Assembly (NCBI GenBank): GCA_964030475.1
Contig: CAXIPT010000007.1
Location: 2,052,848 to 2,116,847 of the forward strand
Origin: Tethya wilhelma
Lineage: Eukaryota > Porifera > Demospongiae > Tethyida > Tethyidae
Length of the DNA: 64,000 bases
Direction of reading: 5' to 3'
The notes beneath the pieces are model-generated. The model made no database searches. It was not told where the DNA came from and saw only the letters and a program-made list of their open reading frames with translations. Below, in pieces: positions 1 to 10,100 of the stretch. Position 1 is the stretch's first letter. The number at the start of each line of letters is the position of its first letter. The position numbers and the translations under genes are program-made.

Positions 1-713
1 TCACACGTTAACCCTTCCTTGTATAAGTCAATCCATTCCTGAGGAGCCTCAAATGGACTGTGGACATTATGCAGGGGAAGGTACAAAAAGAACGGCTTAC
101 TTTTGTCGTGATTTTCAAAAATATCCGTAAGGTCGTCCTTATAAGTGTAAGAATCATACGTCCCATTTCGTGTGTCGGGAGCCAAGTCTTTCCAGTAGTC
201 AACAGCACAACCAGAAACTTCACTAAAGTGATGTGATGAGCCATAGAGAAATCCAGACGATCTATCAAAGCCTCGACTAACAGGCAAATAAGCTGGATCA
301 AACATCCCTAGATGCCACTTCCCTACCATGTACGTACCATAACCAGCCTTCTTCAACTTGGCTGGCAGCATGGTCATGTTGATGTTTGTACCAATGGTGG
401 CAGCTTGTGGTTGGTTCCATTGGTTGGCATGGTAAGGCCATCGTCCTGTGAGCAGTGAGGCTCTCGAAGGAGAGCAGTACATGAAGACATAGTGACGGTC
501 CAGTTTGAGTCCATTGTTGGCAAGGTCGTCAAAGTTTGGAGAAAGAATCTTTGGGTTTTTGAATCCCACATCATTGAATCCCCAGTCATCAACCAGCACA
601 AAGACAATGTTTGGTTTGACTGGAGGAGGTGTCTTCACTCCAAGAGTCAGGGTAGCTACCAAACTCAGGATAGTGACAACAGACAGCAGTAAACTGAGGC
701 TATTAACCATCAT
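1..713 (-). CDS. Arylsulfatase B-like sulfatase 1, N-terminal part (3' end outside window)
   Basis: A minus-strand reading frame opens at ATG 713 and stays open to the window edge, giving 237 visible residues. A hydrophobic signal peptide is followed by the sulfatase metal-binding VLVDDWG (DD at residues 42-43). The active-site signature CSPSRASLLTGR has its cysteine at residue 80; in this family it is converted to formylglycine, the catalytic nucleophile. GKWHLG and SRGFD also match the ARSB/ARSI/ARSJ branch. The expected role is hydrolysis of sulfate esters on glycans in the lysosome or outside the cell. The protein closely resembles the other two sulfatases in this window. The C-terminal half, with the DNGG motif, lies beyond position 1, so completeness cannot be judged. 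Confidence 0.88.
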   Translation of the reverse strand, partial: MMVNSLSLLLSVVTILSLVATLTLGVKTPPPVKPNIVFVLVDDWGFNDVGFKNPKILSPNFDDLANNGLKLDRHYVFMYCSPSRASLLTGRWPYHANQWNQPQAATIGTNINMTMLPAKLKKAGYGTYMVGKWHLGMFDPAYLPVSRGFDRSSGFLYGSSHHFSEVSGCAVDYWKDLAPDTRNGTYDSYTYKDDLTDIFENHDKSKPFFLYLPLHNVHSPFEAPQEWIDLYKEGLTC

Positions 714-1255
714 ACATTTGGTTCCACAGATTATACACCTATCATAATTATTATATTCATTACGTTCATGAGCATCACATGTTAATTTTATTAATTGGTG
801 AAATGTTGTCATCTTTTGTTGCTATATATTTGGGGGGACCTGGCCAAACTGATAGTCACATTACACTGATTGTGCAGCTGAATCTATGATGCAGTAGTAA
901 TGTACTATTTAATTGCATGAATTAATCCCAGAATAACAACACTATAGTTCTACAGAATATTTATATTGCATATTGAATTCACACACATGCATAATATACA
1001 TCAAGGTATTAACACATGACTCTTATGAATGTGCCTACAAGACTATTAGAACATTAGAATATTCAATGTTCTAACTCATGCAAGCTTGTTTTTTGTTTTT
1101 CACGGTCATTAAATTAATTTTATTTACAGCACTCAACACAAAGTTTATCTGTGCACATCAGTACACCCCAAACACCAGTGAACTCTACACAATCTAAAGA
1201 CAAACAAGTTAGATTGTACGTCTATAGCTCAGTTGCCCTCTATAGTTTCAATAAC
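714..1255. other. Intergenic, sulfatase 1 to sulfatase 2
   Basis: AT-rich spacer between the start of sulfatase 1 and the stop of sulfatase 2, both on the minus strand. It should hold the promoter of sulfatase 1 and the 3' end of sulfatase 2. I see no other gene here. Confidence 0.5.
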
Positions 1256-2804
1256 TTAAACATTCACCCAAGGTCTCCAGTAGCCACCGTGATCTTTCAT
1301 ATACTTGCACGTCACATTCATGGGAACATTAGGTAAATTAGCCATATCGTGGTAGCCTTGGTCGATCATATCTTGGTCCTCTTTGGCGTGACTGTGGTAA
1401 CGCTCCAACATCATCTTCAAGATGTCAGGCTGAGATTTCGATAGGTCATTCCTTTCTCCTGGGTCCTTGATGATGTTGTAGAGACAGTGAGGGTCACAGT
1501 CAGGTCCTTGTGCTCCATTGGTACAGGGGTAGTCAACTGGTGTGAACATAAGACTGTCACAACTACCAGTTTTAAGCTTTTGTTGTCCAACAATTAGCTT
1601 GTATTCTCCAACAATGATAGCACCGCTGTAGCCATGGATTGCTGGAAGAGTAAAGTTGTATCCTAGTACGATCTCCTCATGCTGCGTCTTAGTACTCTCT
1701 CCACTAATGATTGGCCACACATCGAGACCGTCAACAGGGAACTTGCCAGGTCCAGAATCAGAGGGGTCGACTCCTGCCATTTTACAAAATGTAGGGTACC
1801 AGTCGGCAATGTGTATGAATGCTTCAGTGGTCTTCCCTCGAACTGATTCAGGTAGAGCACCACCACTGACGAATGCTAGTGATCGAACACCTCCTTCAAA
1901 CAACGTTATCTTTGAACCTTTGAGGGGATAGTTGCTGCCAGCACAAGGTGCTCCGCCATTGTCAGCTGAAACAACCAACAGTGTGTTCTCCCACATGTTG
2001 TTCTTCTTCAGTAGTTGTACAACATGTCCAGTGACATTGTCAGCCACACTCACCATAGCTTGGTAAGTACGGCGGAAATCACATGTTGATCCTTTCTTGT
2101 ACAAGTCGATCCACTCCTGAGGAGCTTCAAAAGGACCATGGACATTGTGGAGAGGAAGATAGAGAAAGAATGGCTTACTTTTGTCATGATTTTTAAAAAT
2201 ATCAGTCAGATCATCCCTGTAAGTGTAAGCATCGTAGGACCCATTTCTTGTGTCTGGAGCCAAATCTTTCCAGTAGTCAATAGCACAACCAGCACGTTCA
2301 TTGAAATGATCTGAAGCACCGTAAAGAAATCCAGACGATCTATCAAAGCCTCGACTGACAGGCAAATAAGCTGGATCAAACATCCCTAGATGCCACTTCC
2401 CTACCATGTACGTACCATAACCAGCCTTCTTCAACTTGGCTGGGAGCATCGTCATGTTGATGTTGGTACCAATGGTGGCAGCTTGCGGTTGGTTCCACTG
2501 ATGTGCATGGTAAGGCCATCGTCCTGTGAGCAGTGAGGCTCTCGAAGGAGAGCAGTACATAAAGACATAGTGACGGTCCAGTTTGAGTCCATTGTTGGCA
2601 AGGTCGTCAAAGTTTGGAGAAAGAATCTTTGGGTTTTTGAATCCCACATCATTGAATCCCCAGTCATCAACCAGCACATAGACGATATTTGGCTTGACTG
2701 GAGGAGGTGTCTTCACAGCAAGGTTTGGCTTGACTCCAAGAGCCAAGGTAGCTATATAGGGCAACAGACACTGACAGCAACAAACTGCAGCTGGTAGCCA
2801 TCAT
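1256..2804 (-). CDS. Arylsulfatase B-like sulfatase 2, body intact but signal peptide frameshifted
   Basis: The sulfatase body is open from about 2764 to a stop at 1256 (about 500 residues) and ends in the family-shared tail GGYWRPWVNV. It carries VLVDDWG, CSPSRASLLTGR, GKWHLG and SADNGG, so all catalytic landmarks survive. The only ATGs upstream (2802-2804 and 2799-2801) start a good hydrophobic signal peptide in another frame. Compared with sulfatase 1, the signal-peptide codons lack a net 5 nt near 2755-2765, which throws the body out of frame. In the body frame there is a TGA at 2801-2803 and no ATG before the conserved region. Either this is a recent pseudogene, or a non-ATG or spliced start is used, or the assembly has an error here. 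A short insertion before the first conserved strand repeats the KPN-V stretch. Confidence 0.8.
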
Positions 2805-3123
2805 GCATTAAGGTTTAATTAGTTCAGTAATAATTTTATTACATTCATGAACATCACATGTTTACCCTAATGAATTGTTTTTGTAAATTTTAGGTATAGG
2901 ACATACTTTGTTCTTATTTAGAAAAGAGTAAAATTGTAGCCAATTGTCCAGTTGCATTGATACAGTAAATTTTGAATTCTGAATCCTACAATAACATCAT
3001 CATAATAATTATATAGTTTTTGAATTCACGCACATGTATGTATAATAATTATTATTAGGGTATTAACATGTGACTCTCATGAATGTACTACAGACTATTG
3101 GATATTAGACTAACTATAAAATT
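2805..3123. promoter_or_regulatory. Divergent upstream region of sulfatases 2 and 3
   Basis: About 320 bp separate the opposed starts of sulfatase 2 (minus) and sulfatase 3 (plus). It is very AT-rich. Any promoters for both genes must lie largely here, but I cannot point to a defined element. Confidence 0.35.
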
Positions 3124-4650
3124 ATGAAAATGGAGAAGAGTTTAGCAGTGCTGTTTATCCTGAGTTTGGTAGCTACCTTGGCTCTTGGAGTGAACAAACC
3201 ACCTCCAGTCAAACCAAATCTAGTCTTTGTGCTGGTTGATGACTGGGGATTCAATGATGTGGGATTCAAAAACCCAAAGATTCTTTCTCCAAACTTTGAC
3301 GACCTTGCCAACAATGGACTCAAACTGGACCGGCACTATGTCTACATGTACTGCTCCCCTTCAAGAGCCTCACTGCTCACAGGACGATGGCCACATCATG
3401 CACATCAGTGGAACCAACCCCAGCATGCTACCATTGGTACCAACATCAACATGACCATGCTCCCAGCCAAGTTGAAAAAGGCTGGTTATGGTACGTACAT
3501 GGTAGGGAAGTGGCATCTAGGGATGTTTGATCCAGCTTATTTGCCTGTCAGTCGAGGCTTTGATAGATCATCTGGATTTCTTTATGGTGCTTCAGACCAT
3601 TTCACTGAACATGCTGGTTGTGCTGTTGACTACTGGAAAGATTTGGCTCCAGACACAAGAAATGGGTCATACGATGCTTACACTTATAAGGATGATCTGA
3701 CTGATATTTTTGAAAATCATGACAAAAGTAAGCCATTCTTTCTCTATCTTCCTCTCCACAATGTCCACGGTCCTTTTGAAGCTCCTCAGGAATGGATCGA
3801 CTTGTACAAGAAAGGATCAACATGTGATTTCCGCCGTACCTACCAAGCCATGGTGAGTGTAGCCGACAACGTCACTGGACATGTTGTACAACTACTGAAG
3901 AAGAACAATATGTGGGAGAACACACTGTTGGTTGTTTCAGCTGACAATGGGGGAGCACCTTGTGCTGGCAGCAACTACCCCCTCAAAGGTTCAAAGGTAA
4001 CGTTGTTTGAAGGAGGTGTCCGATCGCTAGCATTTGTCAGTGGTGGTGCTCTACCTGAATCAGTTCGAGGGAAGACCAGTGAAGCATTCATACACATTGC
4101 CGACTGGTACCCTACATTTTGTAAAATGGCAGGAGTCGACCCCTCTGATTCTGGACCTGGCAAGTTCCCTGTTGACGGTCTCGATGTGTGGCCAATCATT
4201 AGTGGAGAGAGCACTAAGACACAGCATGAAGAGATTGTACTGGGATACAACTTTAAACTCACAGCAAATCGCAATGGTACTGGTGCTATCATTGTTGGAG
4301 AATACAAACTAATTGTTGGACAACAAAAGCTAAAAACTGGTAGTTGCGATAGTCTAATGTTCACGCCAGTTGACTACCCCTGTACCAATGGAGCACAAGG
4401 ACCTGACTGTGACCCTCACTGTCTCTACAACATCATCAAGGACCCGGGAGAAAGGAATGACCTATCAAAATCTCAGCCTGATATCTTGAAGATGATGTTG
4501 GAGCGTTACCACAGTCACGCCAAAGAGGACCAAGATATGATCGACCAAGGCTACCATGGCATGTCTGTGCTGCCTAACATTCCTGCAAACGTGGCATGTG
4601 AGTACATGACAAAACATGGTGGGTACTGGAGACCTTGGGTGAATGTTTAA
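3124..4650 (+). CDS. Arylsulfatase B-like sulfatase 3, complete
   Basis: Single-exon gene of 508 residues from ATG 3124. Residues 1-23 form a signal peptide. The metal-binding DD is at residues 39-40, the formylglycine signature CSPSRASLLTGR has its cysteine at 77, GKWHLG is at 128-133 and the metal/substrate motif DNGG is at 274-277, followed by a conserved lysine segment (PLKGSK) and the EGGVR motif. Order, spacing and length fit the ARSB/ARSI/ARSJ group, which removes sulfate from dermatan and chondroitin-type or related glycans in lysosomes or extracellular space; the sponge substrate is unknown. It lies divergent to sulfatase 2 with a near-identical coding body, so the two are recent inverted duplicates or are homogenised by gene conversion. 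This is the only sulfatase here that is demonstrably whole. Confidence 0.95.
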   Translation: MKMEKSLAVLFILSLVATLALGVNKPPPVKPNLVFVLVDDWGFNDVGFKNPKILSPNFDDLANNGLKLDRHYVYMYCSPSRASLLTGRWPHHAHQWNQPQHATIGTNINMTMLPAKLKKAGYGTYMVGKWHLGMFDPAYLPVSRGFDRSSGFLYGASDHFTEHAGCAVDYWKDLAPDTRNGSYDAYTYKDDLTDIFENHDKSKPFFLYLPLHNVHGPFEAPQEWIDLYKKGSTCDFRRTYQAMVSVADNVTGHVVQLLKKNNMWENTLLVVSADNGGAPCAGSNYPLKGSKVTLFEGGVRSLAFVSGGALPESVRGKTSEAFIHIADWYPTFCKMAGVDPSDSGPGKFPVDGLDVWPIISGESTKTQHEEIVLGYNFKLTANRNGTGAIIVGEYKLIVGQQKLKTGSCDSLMFTPVDYPCTNGAQGPDCDPHCLYNIIKDPGERNDLSKSQPDILKMMLERYHSHAKEDQDMIDQGYHGMSVLPNIPANVACEYMTKHGGYWRPWVNV

Positions 4651-5078
4651 TTTAAGATTCAATGACTTTAATTTGTTGGACTATTAAAACTTTCCTACAG
4701 TACAATATAATTTAGGGGTTTTTTTTGTTTGTTGTTTTTTTTTCTTTTTTCTCTCCAAGACCTTTTGGATTTAGTAGTAATTTACATATAGCACCAAAAA
4801 TCGCAACAATATTATTATGAGCTAAGCCAAAATTTACTTGCATTGTAATAAAATTATGTTACAGTGGTGAGAATTATAAACCAAGATTGTATAGTATATA
4901 CATGTACTTCACTGTACGAGCAGATTATTTCTTTAATATACACATGTAATAAAAGTGCTGTACTGGTTTATAGCCTTCAAATAATGTACGTAACATTTGT
5001 AAAGAATTAAGTAGCAATTTAAAGAACACAATATCAATATCATTAATGTTACCACCACTCTACTTACTGTCAACGTCG
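4651..5078. other. Intergenic, converging 3' ends
   Basis: AT-rich spacer between the stop of sulfatase 3 (plus) and the stop of the secreted-protein gene (minus). It has a T-rich tract at about 4720-4755. No gene seen. Confidence 0.5.
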
Positions 5079-6416
5079 CTAATACAGCCTCTTTGATCTA
5101 AAAACATTCTTGTATCTTTGAGAGTGTACCTGACTCCTTTGGGTCTCTCCTGACTCAGGCACTATCTTGCAGTAGGTCGGGATATCAAAGACAGAGAGTG
5201 GAGGTGGGCTATTGGTATACTTGTTGAAGGCTACCACTCCAACAGCCTCTGTACTGAAGTAATACACTGGCTCATTGGGATTAGTGGGCAGGACTCCAAC
5301 TTCAAAATATAGTGGCTCCTTCTTGTTCTGAATAAAGATACAAGTATGCACCCATTTATGCCAATTTTAGGTCCTGTAATAGTCTATCGAGCTAGACCCT
5401 TTTCTCACCGCTGCCTAACGCCAGGCAGCAGTGAGAAAAGGGTCTAGCTCGATAGACTATAGGTCCTGTAAATGAAGTGGTTGATTCTCTCACCTCGTAA
5501 GACCAAGCATCTACTTTCTGTCCATTGAATGTCTTGGTGCCATTGTAGGAAGCCTTCTTGAGCCAGTACCAGAGATTAGCAAAGCCAGGATCATTGTCAG
5601 GTGTTTCATGCTTTTGTCCAATACAGAATCCAAATGGTCTGAATGAAATTGTATCATTGTAGAAGCTTATTTACGGTCATAAATACTATCTAGAGCTATA
5701 ATATGCACGACATTCATTTGTATGTAAATCAATGCTGCTTTGAGGAATAGTAATGACTCTGTATGATTACATTGACACATTCATGAGGGTACTCATGCAT
5801 ATATTTATAATTCTATTTCTTCTATATTGAAAATGAAACCAACTATAACTAACTGTTATACTGTTAAACATACTTTACGGTGTCGTATTCAATGGTGGAG
5901 TTCTTTCCAACAACCTCCCAGGTGTAAGTCTTGATATCAGAGTCTGGACTGCCCAGAGGAATAATTTGCAGTTGCTTCTTCTCTTCAACACTTTCATAAA
6001 ATTGAACTGCATAACATCATAGATTATAAGCATTATTGTAATAATTAACTGCATACACTGTTAATGTAATACAATATAGGAATATATTATGCTTGCACAC
6101 ACTACATGTTAGCTGTAACATTGCATGCTTGCCAGGCAGAATCAGATAAAGAAAAGGAATGTACCACCTTATCTAATGTACCATTCATTTCTTGTCCAGC
6201 TCCAAGAATTGTGAACTGTAATAGCCAAAATGGATGATTATAAGATAGCCATAATATTATATTTTGACAGATTATTTTATTAAAAACTGGCTATTATACC
6301 TCTGCTGTGAACGAAGAGAGTTCTGGTCGTTTCGGAGTTTGAGCAGAACATCCTTGAGGAAGATAAATCAAGGCCAGACAACCAATGATAAAAAGAATTT
6401 GCTTCAGTAAAAACAT
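5079..6416 (-). CDS. Small secreted protein, possibly ependymin/LolA-like
   Basis: Five exons join with consistent GT/AG sites and phases: 6416-6300, 6215-6182, 6006-5874, 5638-5494 and 5327-5079, giving about 225 residues. Exon 1 encodes a signal peptide (MFLLKQILFIIGCLALIY) ending near a cysteine. The rest is a soluble domain with scattered aromatic residues (FANLWYWL, VDAWSYE) and a closing P-P-L-S-V-F-D-I-P-x-Y-C segment. Length, signal peptide and the terminal FxIPxxC-like segment recall ependymin-related or LolA-like secreted lipid/ion-binding proteins, but I cannot confirm the family. A donor-like GTACAC near 5112 means the last exon could end earlier and the tail could differ. A hairpin transposon sits in the fourth intron. 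Confidence 0.6.
5379..5460. mobile_element. 82-bp hairpin MITE with 10-bp target duplication
   Basis: Two 38-bp arms (5379-5416 and 5423-5460) are inverted copies with one mismatch around a 6-bp loop. The element is flanked by the direct repeat aggtcctgta (5369-5378 and 5461-5470). A 10-bp target duplication suggests mobilisation by a MULE-type transposase. It lies in intron 4 of the secreted-protein gene. A diverged relative lies at 57241-57298. Confidence 0.9.
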
Positions 6417-7000
6417 CTTGATATCCTGGTCCTATGAACGGTTACTATCACTTATACTGAGCATGCAGACCCAGAACACTAGCCTATAGAGTTTGGTTTA
6501 ATAGTAATGGAAATCTTAAATTATTCATGTGACAATCAGATCTGGATCAACTCAGTTCCAATTCCAATAGGACATCATGTGGCCTAGCTGTCAGTGGGTG
6601 GCCTACTGACCCATGCATGGACTGAACTATATCCACAACTGGTGGAACATACACATGAGGAGCAGCTGCATGCATGCACAGAGTTAAACAGCCTCATACA
6701 GTCGTGATCTTAATGTATACCATCCAAAAGAAAATTATCATGTGTTTCTGTTGCATTTTATTTCAGTCAGTTAACTAATCTGGAGCAATTCACATTATTC
6801 TATCCTTTAAGTTACATACATACTCATGTAAAGGTCAAAGGTCAGACATGTATACACCTTAGAATCGGTCAAACCTCTATAAATTTTAATTTTATCAAAT
6901 TTCTGAACATATACAACCAACAGTTACCACACATATACACAGAAGTACAAAGCACAATATAATACTTATCGTATACATGTACTAATCCACACTATCAGTT
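6417..7000. other. Intergenic between secreted-protein gene and TRAPPC11 3' end
   Basis: No reading frame or repeat of note. It probably contains the promoter of the secreted-protein gene and the 3' UTR/terminator of TRAPPC11. Confidence 0.4.
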
Positions 7001-7195
7001 CTATATCTTTAGTGTGGGCGGTGGCTTGACAAACACAGAGGTGGGTAGGGTACTGCTAATTACAGGGTCTAACACTTTGTGACCTTCTCGTTGACACAGT
7101 ATCTCAATACTTGGTAGTGTGATGAGCCCGGTTAATACCGGGTAAAGGTTAAAGGTCAGTGTGTAGGTTGAATTGGGAAGGATCCTAAAATGAGA
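7001..7195 (-). CDS. TRAPPC11: TRAPPC11 last exon
   Basis: Encodes the C-terminal 64 residues, beginning SHFRILPNS and ending [14 protein letters not shown] with TAG at 7001-7003. The TS-I/V-FVKP ending is the conserved C-terminus of TRAPPC11. The acceptor is CTGCAG, with a short GT repeat about 20 bp upstream in the transcript. Confidence 0.93.
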   Translation of the reverse strand, partial: SHFRILPNSTYTLTFNLYPVLTGLITLPSIEILCQREGHKVLDPVISSTLPTSVFVKPPPTLKI

Positions 7196-10100
7196 CTGCA
7201 GAAGAGGAGAAAAGGTGTGTGTGTGTGTGTTAAAACCCACATTTTCTGAGGGACACAGAGACAAAAAGTGCAAATGGAATAGAATCACTGAGTTTAATCT
7301 TTTTTAAGGCTTTGACTATCACTTTCCTATCCTTTCAAAGTAAGAAAAAAAAAGAATCTTAGCCGAAGTCGACCTAACCAACAATGCTTTAAATGATGAA
7401 CACAACACAAGCGAAAAAAAACAGTCCTATTCAATTCCTAGGACTTGACATTCTGCTAAAATAAAGTACCGTATAAAGTCGTGTTATTTTGGCAAGAATT
7501 AAATTTGGGGAAAGGGAGCTCTCTCGGACATTGGTGAACTTTAATTTTGGCAAATGAAACATTGAAAGTGCATTACGTCATATGGCAAAATTAGTATAGT
7601 AGCTACGTGTATATGCCTTCTTTTTGTTTTTCTTTTACTAAAGTTGATTTGGCAAAGCTTTTCAAGTCATGAAGCTAAGCAACAATCAAACTAACTGTTC
7701 TGAAAGCCTTCTTGCATTAATAGTGAAGCTTCTGGCAGTGTAAAAAATACGGAAGGGGCTAATGCACTACTATATCGCCAATGCAACTAAAGCTTGTTTT
7801 TAGCCAGGCAACCAAACTTTCAAAAGCAATGCATGCTTTATAGCCTAAGAATCCCAGCACCTACATAGCAAGTTGGAAGCTAATTTCATAATAAACCCTT
7901 CTATCGGGATCGCACTAGTGCGTATTCGAATATTCATATTCAGGCAATAATTTTTAGCAAATTTAACTTTGGTAATTTGCAGAAATTCGCCAATTTCGCC
8001 AAAATAAAATCCTCACAAAAGTTTCTGGCTATACGGTATGACTGTACATTCATCACAAGTATGTGTGACAAAGGTCAGACCTACCTGTCTGTTTCCAGAG
8101 AACATGAAGGATTCACTGATGCCCATTTTAGCCTCAAACTCTTGCACAGTGGAGGTCTTGTTGTGCACTGTATATGACACTGGCATCACCTCCTGGAGTT
8201 GACCACTGGCTGGGACATCTGGGGGGAGGGAATGGGGAAATGAATGTGAACCCCCATAATTATGTGTGAGGAAATGAGTGTGACTTCTACTCTCCCCACT
8301 CCCATAGCTTTGTCTGATGGAATCATGCACATAAAGTGTGGGGAAATGCATGAGTGGCTGGTGAAAATGTGTGGGGAATGAGTGCGAATCGATATATATA
8401 CCATAAATCAGGAAATTTTCATTTAATATTAAATTTTCATGTTGAATAAATTTGTAGCATTGGTGTGTTACATAGCCCCACTCACTTTTTGCAATTTTTC
8501 ATGCATTCATTTTCGTACTCTACAGCAACTATGTACAAAAATTTATCTACTACAAAATTTTTACAACTAACGGTACTATGTGCAAAATGAATGGGAAATG
8601 TAATGAGACACAGAAACAGCCAAATCATAAAGCAAACACGACAGAATGGCTATTAAATTGTGTATCCTGTGGTAGCATGAGGGACTCAAGATGGAAAAAA
8701 GAGTACTAATGCAACCCATAGAAAGAATACTTTGTACAATTCAACAGCCAACACTAATACAAAGCGTGCAGCATCTGCTTCAGTATAGCAGTACCCTTGG
8801 AGTGGGTGCACAATATTTAGAACAATAATTATGAATACGGCCTTAACATACATTTATACATGAACACAAATTATATTCATAAATGACTATAAAAAGACGT
8901 AAACAAGCATAATGCAATTGAAGGCTACACCCCTTTTTGTGCCAAAATAGGGGTGTAGCCCACAATTGCAAACACACTCCTAGCAGAGAGACTGAGGATT
9001 GATTTTCCAGCAATTGTGTAAGCCTACTACTTGTGACTCTAAAATGTAAAATGTACCTTTCTGACTCAAATGTTGTCATAAACAAGGTGTACTGTAGCTT
9101 TATTTGTTTGTTTTATTTTTCCATTGTAGTGTGGTACAATTTTCTACCTATCCATGCCAGTGTTCCATAAGCCAATTTATTAAGAAGAAACCAGTTAAAA
9201 ATTGTCTTGTCTTGTCATAGTATATATACAATCCAAGAATATTCTACAGCAGCAAATATTATGGCTGCTAATATTATCAAAGCTATTCCATCTCAACTTT
9301 TAGGATTCAAAGTAAGTGATAAACATATTGGCCTACTGGGCTTTCAAATGAAAGAGTGGGAGGAATATGCACCTGTTTTGGGACTGAAACAGTCAGACAT
9401 AGATACCATTAGAGAAGATCACAAGAGTGTGGTAGTTCAGGCTCAGAAATCACTCATTCGATGGAAAGAAATAGAAGCATTCAAGGCCACAAATCACAAT
9501 CTTATTGTAGTTTTCTGCTCAGTGGAGAGACAAGATCTTGGTGAAAAGCTAAAGAGGCTACTTTTGCATGAGCCAGATGATAGCAATTCAGAGCGAGACA
9601 TTCTTGATAACTTTCAAATGTATCTCAAAGATTGCTACGACTCCTTTAATCACCCATCTTGCACACAGTGGCCATTTTCTGTTCTCCAGTCCTATGTTGA
9701 TCTTTCATTGTTTGACGTTCCTAAAATAGATAAGTCCCCTTCAAACCCTGGTAACAATGAAGATAACAATAGTAGTAAACCTATTGCCCTTGACAATCTG
9801 TTTCTTGCTGGAGATCCTCAGGCAAAAAGGAAGGTACTACTCCTGGAAGGAGTAGCTGGGGCTGGAAAGACAACACTATTGTGGCATTCCTGTAAAAAAT
9901 GGGCAGCTGGTGAGCTATTTAATGATGTCCAGCTGCTCATCCACTTGTCGCTAAATGATCCAGACATAGCTTCAGCAAAATGCTTGGCTGATATCATTCC
10001 TCACTCTAGCAAGAAGATGAGAGAGGCAGTAGCTGAGGCAATAGGAGAGAAAGGTGGTAAAGGAATTTGTTTCTTTTTCGATGCTTGTGATGAAGCTCCT

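Noticed and set aside
3975..4364. 129-residue minus-strand ORF opposite sulfatase 3
   Set aside because: Shadow frame of a conserved coding sequence; the same shadow appears opposite sulfatase 2.
5079..5351. Free-standing ORF starting MHTCIFIQNKKEP
   Set aside because: It is the last exon of the secreted-protein gene plus intron bases; the exon begins at 5327 after TTATTCAG.
8013..8351. Apparent 112-residue minus-strand protein
   Set aside because: Only 8085-8218 is conserved, as a TRAPPC11 exon; both ends of the ORF are intron translation.
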